Part shown: positions 7,578 through 12,195 of the stretch, one piece after another | How the letters are laid out: each line of letters starts with the position of its first letter | Numbering within the stretch: the stretch's first letter is position 1 | The notes under the pieces: model-generated | Told to the model about the DNA's origin: nothing | Seen by the model: the letters and a program-made list of their open reading frames with translations, nothing else | Databases searched by the model: none | Assembly: GCA_024224995.1 (NCBI GenBank) | Contig: JAAENB010001000.1 | Span: 1-12,195 of the forward strand | Length of the DNA stretch: 12,195 nt | DNA from: a bacterium | Lineage (GTDB): Bacteria > Spirochaetota > UBA4802 > UBA5550 | Direction: 5' to 3' | Translations under genes and position numbers: made by a program

Positions 7578-8756
7578 ATGAAACTAAGAACAGGTCTTTG
7601 TATTCTTATAGCGGTAATTTTTACGGGTTGCTGCGGCTGTATAAAAGGCAGCTCGCTGAGTAATGATATAGTCTATAAAAGGAAAGGGTTTATTGGAATG
7701 GAAAAAAAACTGAAACCGGAAATTCTCGATTACGACTACAGTTTCGAAAGCCTTAACGGTTTAAATATAAAAAACAGCATTGGCATGGCATCAGCCGGGG
7801 GTAAGTTCGCGATTCTTTCGATAAACAAGGAAGGAATAGTGGATCACAAGATAATCAAAGAAAATTTTCCGCCTCATTTTGGACAGGAATATTTTTCCGA
7901 TAGTGAGCATAACCTGATGTGGATGAAGCGCGGCAGAGGTTTCTACGCGCTCGATATTGAATCTAAAAAAAGCGGGCATACTGTTGCTTCCGGGGACGGG
8001 AATAAATGGATACATAACGCGTTTGTGGCTGATCCGAAAAATAAAATATTTTTTATTGAAGTCGTTGGTCCTCCTCCGGATCCTAAAAAATTTACTCTCT
8101 ATGACCTTATCAATGACCGTGATATTTTCACCAGCCCTGACTATGAAGGGGTAATGTATCCGCTTACCGGCAACCTATTATTATACTGCGAATTCTATGA
8201 AAGAACTCTTCTTAGGTGGCAGATTATCGATTTTAATTTCAAAAAACAGAAAGGGAATAAACTTACCAAACGGTTAAATAAAATTCAGATAAAAGTATGG
8301 CCCTATTCAAAATCATTTCATTTTGGCAAAAGAATGATGTTAGGTACGGCGGACGTGATAGGGAAGCTCACTTATTTTTCCATACGCTGGGATGAGAAGC
8401 TTGAAGATATTAAAATTGAACCGATAATACTTCAACTTCCCAAAAGAGGTGTCATGGATTCCAACTTTGTTTTTTCTTCCGACGGTAACTGGGTAAAAGC
8501 CATAATCCTGCCGGAAGATGAGGGTCTTTTTCCACCATCTCTTGTTTTTTTCCACGCCTCGGGCATATACCCGCAAGGTCTCAGCATGCCCATACCTGGA
8601 GGTTACACCAGAGAAGACAACCCCGGGGCCTTCTTCAACCATGAAGAGTGGGGGCCCTGCTATATGGAACACGACCCTGATATGCGGGGCAAGCTCTTTA
8701 TTTATAAGATGAACGATGGGTTGGAATTGCTGCGGGATATGGCCATGGGGGAGTAG
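7578..8756 (+). CDS. lipoprotein, candidate immunity protein
   Basis: A 392-residue protein with a short basic start, a hydrophobic segment (about 6-17) and a lipobox-like FTGC with C18 as the likely lipidated cysteine; further cysteines at 19 and 21 follow directly. The mature part is beta-rich with no family I recognise. Blocks such as FGQEYFSDSEHNLMWMKRGR, GFYALDI, SGDGNKWIHN and SSDGNWVKAIILP resemble repeated propeller-like strands, but this is only an impression. It starts 41 bases after the effector-like gene on the same strand, so co-transcription is likely. A weak AAGGGA ribosome site lies about 11 bases before the ATG. A truncated paralogue follows. By analogy with contractile-injection effector clusters, in which immunity genes lie just downstream and are often duplicated, I infer an envelope-anchored immunity role. 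No sequence motif proves it. Confidence 0.72.
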   Translation: MKLRTGLCILIAVIFTGCCGCIKGSSLSNDIVYKRKGFIGMEKKLKPEILDYDYSFESLNGLNIKNSIGMASAGGKFAILSINKEGIVDHKIIKENFPPHFGQEYFSDSEHNLMWMKRGRGFYALDIESKKSGHTVASGDGNKWIHNAFVADPKNKIFFIEVVGPPPDPKKFTLYDLINDRDIFTSPDYEGVMYPLTGNLLLYCEFYERTLLRWQIIDFNFKKQKGNKLTKRLNKIQIKVWPYSKSFHFGKRMMLGTADVIGKLTYFSIRWDEKLEDIKIEPIILQLPKRGVMDSNFVFSSDGNWVKAIILPEDEGLFPPSLVFFHASGIYPQGLSMPIPGGYTREDNPGAFFNHEEWGPCYMEHDPDMRGKLFIYKMNDGLELLRDMAMGE

Positions 8757-8773
8757 GGAAACCGGGGCTTCGG

Positions 8774-8814
8774 CACTTCGGCTCCGCTCAGCGACCACTC
8801 CGCTCAGCCACCGG
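8774..8814 (+). repeat. short GC-rich repeat, copies between the lipoprotein genes
   Basis: CACTTCGGCTCCGCTCAG (from 8774) followed by CGACC, then a shortened CACTCCGCTCAGCCACCGG (8796-8814). The same unit recurs at 9556-9604. It lies between the two paralogous lipoprotein genes and is non-coding. Confidence 0.65.
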
Positions 8815-8873
8815 CCTTTTCTTTCGCATGGGTGCCGGGCGGAAGAGAAAAGACTCCGGGAAGAGAGGATTGA

Positions 8874-9386
8874 ATGAGGAAGTGGGTATTATGTGCTGTG
8901 ATTATCATCCCGGTGGTAGTGGGGTTATCGTGCAGCAGCAGGATGGGCAGGGTGAATCCTGGCGCGAAGGGTGCTATCTATAAAAGTAAGGGATTCTTCG
9001 ATGGAAAGAAACGGCTGAGGCCTGAGATCCTGGAATGCGGAGAAGCAAACGGCTTATACGGCTTAAATATCAAGAATACCATAGGGACCGTGAATGAAAA
9101 CAATGAATTCGCCTTTCTCAAGATCGACAAAGAGGGAAATATCACTGTTGAGGCCATAAAACCGGGATTCCCTCCTGTTTACGGACAGAAGTATTTTTCC
9201 GACAGCGAGCATAATGTAATGTGGATGGTTAGGGGCAGGGGATTTTATGCGCTTGATATAGAGACAAAGGCAAGCGGGAATGTAATAACTTCCGGAGACG
9301 GAAATTGCTGGATCCATAATTCATTTTTAGTTAGTCCTGAGAAAAAAATATTTTTTATAGAGATTGCTGAGCCTCCCCCCGTATAG
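8874..9386 (+). CDS. truncated paralogue of the upstream lipoprotein
   Basis: A 170-residue protein colinear with the N-terminal 167 residues of the lipoprotein at 7578-8756. By hand alignment about 50 of 71 residues are identical over the block from FPP..GQ.YFSDSEHN to KIFFIE...PPP. Shared blocks include GLNIKN.IG, RGRGFYALDIE and SGDGN.WIHN. A hydrophobic segment followed by VGLSCSS suggests a lipoprotein signal with C20 lipidated, although position -3 is glycine rather than leucine. The reading frame stops right after PPPV, so roughly 220 residues of the full-length form are missing. No matching remnant is visible in the following DNA. A good ribosome site (AGAGG, 5 bases from the ATG) is preserved, so it may still be expressed. 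It is either a decaying second immunity gene or a shortened functional form; the codon structure is intact up to the stop. Confidence 0.7.
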   Translation: MRKWVLCAVIIIPVVVGLSCSSRMGRVNPGAKGAIYKSKGFFDGKKRLRPEILECGEANGLYGLNIKNTIGTVNENNEFAFLKIDKEGNITVEAIKPGFPPVYGQKYFSDSEHNVMWMVRGRGFYALDIETKASGNVITSGDGNCWIHNSFLVSPEKKIFFIEIAEPPPV

Positions 9387-9436
9387 TTAAATTTTGTTTA
9401 GTGTTTTTGGTGCGAAATAGTTTTTTGTACCAAAAG

Positions 9437-9470
9437 AAAAGCCCCATCTCCTGTAAGAGATGAGGCTTTT
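9437..9470. terminator. hairpin terminator, possibly bidirectional
   Basis: A 14-bp stem (AAAAGCCCCATCTC / GAGATGAGGCTTTT) has one mismatch and a 6-base CTGTAA loop, 50 bases after the truncated lipoprotein gene. The stem ends in TTTT on the plus strand and in a short T-rich stretch on the minus strand. It plausibly closes the spike/effector/lipoprotein transcription unit. Confidence 0.7.
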
Positions 9471-9480
9471 CCGGGACACT

Positions 9481-9532
9481 TCTTTCGAAGAGCCCTCAAC
9501 TGGGAACTGAGTAAAAACAGCTCTTCCGAAGA
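9481..9532. repeat. imperfect inverted repeat
   Basis: TCTTTCGAAGAGC (9481-9493) and GCTCTTCCGAAGA (9520-9532) are complementary at 11 of 13 positions and enclose a 26-base loop, which itself contains CTCA / TGAG. It is non-coding, directly after the terminator, and its role is unknown. Confidence 0.45.
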
Positions 9533-9555
9533 ATTGTCAACTAAAAAAATTCTTT

Positions 9556-9604
9556 CACTTCGGCTCCGCTCAGTGACCTCACTTCGGCTCCGCTTAGCCG
9601 CCGG
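9556..9604 (+). repeat. short GC-rich repeat, two tandem copies
   Basis: CACTTCGGCTCCGCTCAG (9556-9573, then TGACC) and a second unit CACTTCGGCTCCGCTTAG (9580-9597, then CCGCCGG). These match the units at 8774-8814. Such short units recur between genes in several bacterial groups. In translated form they give spurious SRSE-type peptides, so coding calls over them should be ignored. Confidence 0.7.
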
Positions 9605-9605
9605 C

Positions 9606-9652
9606 GGGGAAAAATAGGCTAGAAACTGTTTATAGAAATGGATCGGTTTCAG
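9606..9652 (+). repeat. dispersed repeat, copy 2, with leading tag
   Basis: The tag GGGGAAAAATAGG (9606-9618) runs through CT into GAAACTG, and the block from GAAACTG to GGTTTCAG (9622-9652) matches the inverted copy at 97-128. The tag plus GAAACTG recurs at 10469-10491, so the element appears to be modular. Confidence 0.7.
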
Positions 9653-9685
9653 CCCGGGTATCATTGCCCGGAGGGTTCGGTACGC

Positions 9686-9713
9686 GTAGGGGCACGGCGC
9701 GCCGTGCCCCTAC
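9686..9713. repeat. perfect 28-bp palindrome
   Basis: The half-site GTAGGGGCACGGCG is followed at once by its exact complement, giving 14 bp per arm with no spacer. It is very GC-rich and has no T-run, so it is not a standard terminator. It lies 57 bases upstream of the alpha/beta hydrolase start. The rest of 9387-9770 contains only the terminator and repeats listed here, with no gene. Confidence 0.85.
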
Positions 9714-9770
9714 ACAAAAACGTCACGGAACCGGCCCTATTTAAAAAGAGTTTCTTAAAAGGACACAATC

Positions 9771-10433
9771 ATGAAAAGAATATACACTATCAGCGGCCTT
9801 GGCGCCGACGAACGGGTCTTTCGTTACCTGAACCTGGGAGAGGCGGAGGTGCAAAACCTGGAGTGGAAAGAGCCGCTGCCCGGAGAGCACCTGCGCGGGT
9901 ACGTGCGAAGACTGGCGGAAGACGTAGAGGAGAGCGAGAAGAGTCTGCTCCTGGGAGTATCGTTCGGCGGGGTAGTGGCAGTGGAGCTGGCGAAGATACT
10001 GCCCTTTAAAAAGGTGATAATAATATCGAGCGTGAAAAAACGGAGCGAGCTGCCCCTGGTGTATCGCATGGCGGGGAGGCTGAGACTTACAAAACTGGTA
10101 CCGTCCTTTATGCTATCAAAATATATGTGGATAACGGGATTTATGTTTGGGGTAAAAACCGTGGAAGAGAAACAGCTGCTGCGGCAGATAATAGAGGAGA
10201 CCAATGGACGCTTTGCGAAGTGGGCTCTGGGGGAAATATCCCGGTGGGATAATAAACAGGACGTTCCGGGGCTGGTGCACATACATGGAACCGCGGACCG
10301 GCTTTTGCCGGTTCGGAGGATACGGGACGCGGTGACCATAGAGGATGGAGCTCATTTTATGATAGTGAGCAGAGCAGGGGAGGTGGGGGAGGTTATCGGT
10401 GGCCCTGCGGGCCGGGTGATCGGTGATCGGTAA
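9771..10433 (+). CDS. alpha/beta hydrolase
   Basis: A 220-residue, probably cytoplasmic, small alpha/beta-fold hydrolase. The N-terminus MKRIYTISGLGADERVF resembles the first strand and oxyanion-hole loop of this fold. The nucleophile elbow is GVSFGG with S64. HIHGTADRLLPV supplies the acid D176, and DGAHF supplies the histidine H195, so the triad S64-D176-H195 is complete in the expected order. The region 95-160 forms a short cap. The substrate cannot be told; esterase, lipase or thioesterase-type activity on a small molecule is typical. AAAAGGA ends 7 bases before the ATG. The gene is GC-rich compared with its neighbours. It is flanked on both sides by the same repeat tag (9606-9628 and 10469-10491), suggesting it was inserted or rearranged as a unit. 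The last residues (GGPAGRVIGDR) lie in low-complexity GC-rich DNA and may be an acquired extension. Confidence 0.85.
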   Translation: MKRIYTISGLGADERVFRYLNLGEAEVQNLEWKEPLPGEHLRGYVRRLAEDVEESEKSLLLGVSFGGVVAVELAKILPFKKVIIISSVKKRSELPLVYRMAGRLRLTKLVPSFMLSKYMWITGFMFGVKTVEEKQLLRQIIEETNGRFAKWALGEISRWDNKQDVPGLVHIHGTADRLLPVRRIRDAVTIEDGAHFMIVSRAGEVGEVIGGPAGRVIGDR

Positions 10434-10449
10434 AGAACAGACTCTTAAA

Positions 10450-10463
10450 GCAGGTGAACCTGC
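10450..10463. repeat. short hairpin downstream of the hydrolase gene
   Basis: GCAGGT / ACCTGC with a 2-base GA spacer, 16 bases after the hydrolase stop. The tight loop and the lack of a T-run make a terminator role doubtful. Confidence 0.4.
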
Positions 10464-10468
10464 GTAGC

Positions 10469-10491
10469 GGGGAAAAATAGGTCAGAAACTG
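10469..10491 (+). repeat. dispersed repeat tag, copy 3 (partial)
   Basis: GGGGAAAAATAGG, then TC, then AGAAACTG matches 9606-9628 at 21 of 23 positions; only the CT/TC pair differs. The ATGGATCGGTTTCAG half present in the other copies is missing here. Confidence 0.7.
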
Positions 10492-10550
10492 TGGTGATAC
10501 CGGGGTCTGTTTTACGAAGATGCTCCGGAAAAGGGTTTGGTCCTGAGAGA

Positions 10551-10628
10551 CGTTGCAGTGCAACGCCTTTACTGGCTGGTTTCTGGCCAGGGCTATGGGG
10601 ATTTCTCATAGCGTGGGGTGCGACCCCA
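10551..10628. repeat. cluster of four small hairpins
   Basis: Four perfect short stems follow one another: CGTTGCA / TGCAACG (10551-10565), CTGGC / GCCAG (10572-10590), GCTATG / CATAGC (10592-10612) and TGGGGT / ACCCCA (10614-10628). The spacing is regular and the stretch shows no convincing gene. It may be an intergenic repeat element or a structured RNA. The rest of the 10434-10733 gap shows only the repeat tag and an AT-rich stretch leading to the insertion sequence. Confidence 0.5.
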
Positions 10629-10724
10629 GGATTGATTATAACATTGAAAAGGGGAACTTTTTTCGCAAAAATTGTAAAAAGAAGATTACAAATTCTGTTA
10701 AAACCTCCCACTGTAAAAACATGA

Positions 10725-10745
10725 AGATTGTATTTAATACAATCT
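10725..10745. repeat. palindrome over the left IS end
   Basis: AGATTGTATT and AATACAATCT form a perfect 10-bp inverted repeat with a single base between them. It overlaps the outer part of the left inverted repeat. Such structures could block read-through transcription into the transposase or mark the transposase binding site. Confidence 0.55.
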
Positions 10746-12053
10746 GTAATTCATGAAGGGCAATTCATTGAATTACAATTACAATGGGAGGTAACAACCG
10801 TGAGAAAACGGATACCAAATGGCAAGCCTGCTGTCAAGAAGCATTTGAAAAGAGTGGCAAAAATTGGTTTAGACAAGATCTTAACAGATCCTCGATCACC
10901 GGTAAACATGGAGTGGAGTTTTAAATACTTAATAAATATAATATTCTATGGAATGCTTACCGGACAAAAGAGGTTGAGGGATGTCGAGGACTTTAGTGAG
11001 GCCTATTACGAACGGGTACCGGATACGACGCTATATGTATTGTTGTCGAAGATAGATCCTGAACCGTTAAGGCCTTTGATCGCAAGAGAAGTAAAAGAAG
11101 CATTACATTCTCATAAATTACCAAAAAAATTTCCGGTCAGAATAACTGCGGTAGATGGAAAATGTTCATCAAGATCAAAGCTATGGGTGGGAGATTTCAG
11201 TCAGGAGTCGAGTTGTAATGGTGATGTTCACTACTTAAATAGAGTGCTGAGAGCTGCTCATGTTTCAAATAGTACAAAATTGATTTTAGGTCAACGTGAG
11301 ATAAAGGGTAAAAAGAGTGAAATGAGTGAATTTATACCATTCATTGAAAACTTGCTCAATTTATATGGGAGAACACAACTATTAGAAGTAATTTCAGTAG
11401 ATGCAGGTATGAATTCATTAAAAAACGCTGATTTTTTGATAAAAAAATATCTCGATTATATCATGGGGCTTAAGAATCCACAAAGAAAATTGCTGGAATT
11501 AGCCGAAGAAGCATTAGGAAGCCGGGAAGAGTTCGATAAGGAAACAATCGAATATTCAAATGGAAAAAAGGTAACACGGCGATTATATAGATGCAGAGCT
11601 CCTTTGTATGGCCGATGGACTCATTTGAAGCAATTCTGGAGGATACACCAGGAAACAAAGAGGAAAAATAAAACTGAGATTGAAGATCGATATTTTATGA
11701 CAAGTCTTGAGTATGAAAAACTTAACCATACAGAAGTACTTGAGGCAGTTCGGATGCATTGGGGAATTGAAAATAATGCAAATTGGGTATTTGATACAGT
11801 ATGGGAGGAAGACGGTTCGCCGTGGTGTAATAAAGGATTTGTTTTTGTTACCTTACTTCGTATATTGGCATATAATACTATTGCACTCCTTAAAGCAAGT
11901 CTGTTACGAAAAAAAAATGATCGTGAGAGACGCTGGCAAGGATTTTTTCAGCTGTTTAATGCAGCTTTAATTGAGATTACGTACAATACAACTATCGAAC
12001 CATTTATTCCAGACTGCAAGTAATAAGCCCTTCATGAATACGGGTTGTATTAA
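10734..12053 (+). mobile_element. ISAs1-like insertion sequence (approximate ends)
   Basis: A transposase gene is bracketed by long inverted repeats: left 10734-10761 (TTAATACAA to CATGAAGGGC) and right 12027-12053 (GCCCTTCATG to TTGTATTAA). They match at nearly all positions apart from one extra base on the left and two to three mismatches. Weaker similarity continues a few bases outward on both sides, so the true tips may lie 5-10 bases further out. I could not identify a target-site duplication. The element is AT-rich compared with the hydrolase next to it. Both ends and the coding frame look intact, so the element may be active. Confidence 0.75.
10800..12023 (+). CDS. ISAs1-like DDE transposase
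   Basis: A 407-residue transposase. The N-terminal part (DPRSPVNMEWSFKYLINIIF onward to KRLRDVEDFSEAYYERVP) resembles the DDE_Tnp_1-associated segment of ISAs1/H-repeat proteins. The catalytic triad is visible as AVDGK with D119, SVDAGM with D201 and MHWGIEN with E324, followed by the family-typical NANWVFDTVWEEDGS. YFMTSL at 298-303 precedes the glutamate as usual for this family. The start is set at a GTG because GGGAGG lies 8 bases before it; an in-frame TTG at 10728 would put the N-terminus inside the left inverted repeat and lacks a ribosome site. The protein is somewhat longer than typical ISAs1 transposases. No frameshift or internal stop is seen. It catalyses cut-and-paste or copy-type movement of its own element. 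Confidence 0.88.
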   Translation: MRKRIPNGKPAVKKHLKRVAKIGLDKILTDPRSPVNMEWSFKYLINIIFYGMLTGQKRLRDVEDFSEAYYERVPDTTLYVLLSKIDPEPLRPLIAREVKEALHSHKLPKKFPVRITAVDGKCSSRSKLWVGDFSQESSCNGDVHYLNRVLRAAHVSNSTKLILGQREIKGKKSEMSEFIPFIENLLNLYGRTQLLEVISVDAGMNSLKNADFLIKKYLDYIMGLKNPQRKLLELAEEALGSREEFDKETIEYSNGKKVTRRLYRCRAPLYGRWTHLKQFWRIHQETKRKNKTEIEDRYFMTSLEYEKLNHTEVLEAVRMHWGIENNANWVFDTVWEEDGSPWCNKGFVFVTLLRILAYNTIALLKASLLRKKNDRERRWQGFFQLFNAALIEITYNTTIEPFIPDCK

Positions 12054-12074
12054 GTAACGATCTCAAGAGTGAAA

Positions 12075-12091
12075 CCCTTAATAATTAAGGG
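12075..12091. repeat. 17-bp palindrome beyond the IS right end
   Basis: CCCTTAAT / ATTAAGGG with a single A between the arms. It lies about 20 bases outside the right inverted repeat. There is no T-run after it. The remaining bases to 12195 are AT-rich and show no gene. Confidence 0.5.
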
Positions 12092-12195
12092 AGGGGATAG
12101 GTTTGTCTTAAAATTTTGAAGAAAAAAATAACAAAATTAAATCGCTAAATTAGCAAATTTGGCTAATATTTAAAAAGTATTAATCGATCCTGGGG

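Noticed and set aside
9398..9664. Minus-strand 88-codon frame
   Set aside because: It crosses the terminator hairpin and the GC-rich repeats, which generate SRSE-type peptide runs; no homology pattern.
10491..10724. Plus-strand 77-codon frame before the insertion sequence
   Set aside because: It runs through four perfect hairpins and has no ribosome site; more likely non-coding repeat DNA.
10734..12053. IS200/IS605-type element because of subterminal hairpins
   Set aside because: The transposase has a clear DDE triad of the ISAs1 type and the ends form true inverted repeats, unlike the HUH Y1 elements.

Overview
The window looks like an accessory region of a Gram-negative (diderm) bacterium of undetermined phylum. 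The evidence is two lipoprotein-type signal peptides, a contractile-injection spike protein, Shine-Dalgarno sites of the GGAGG type and a sigma70-like promoter. Base composition is patchy: the alpha/beta hydrolase gene and several intergenic repeats are GC-rich, while the toxin-antitoxin pair and the transposase are AT-rich. This suggests a mosaic assembled by transfer. No ribosomal, tRNA or clear housekeeping gene is present.

Layout. Positions 1-130 hold GC-rich intergenic hairpins and one copy of a dispersed repeat. A RelE/ParE-type toxin (145-399) with a previously unlisted 58-residue Phd/YefM-like antitoxin (405-581) lies on the minus strand. Behind it, also on minus, is a CPBP-family membrane protease (667-2082). 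A divergent promoter region (2083-2295) then opens a plus-strand operon. This consists of a VgrG/gpV-like spike carrying a PAAR-like tip and Ig-like tail (2296-4176), a 1115-residue amidohydrolase-like protein with a LysM-like domain nested in its barrel (4189-7536), and a lipoprotein (7578-8756). A truncated paralogue of that lipoprotein follows (8874-9386). Next come a hairpin terminator, GC-rich repeats and a perfect 28-bp palindrome, an alpha/beta hydrolase (9771-10433), a cluster of small hairpins, and an ISAs1-like insertion sequence (about 10734-12053).

How the genes may work together (inference). The spike, large enzyme and lipoproteins have the layout of a delivered effector with its carrier and immunity proteins. 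The spike would cap and puncture. The amidohydrolase-like protein has no signal peptide and would ride on the spike. The LysM-like insert could bring it to peptidoglycan, and the duplicated lipoproteins would protect the producer at the envelope. I do not recognise a characterised effector with an amidohydrolase barrel split by a LysM-like domain, so this module is the most interesting part of the window. No sheath, tube, baseplate or ATPase genes are visible, so the machine that would use this spike must be encoded elsewhere. Other neighbours (toxin-antitoxin, IS, dispersed repeats) are typical of a genomic island or recombination hot spot.
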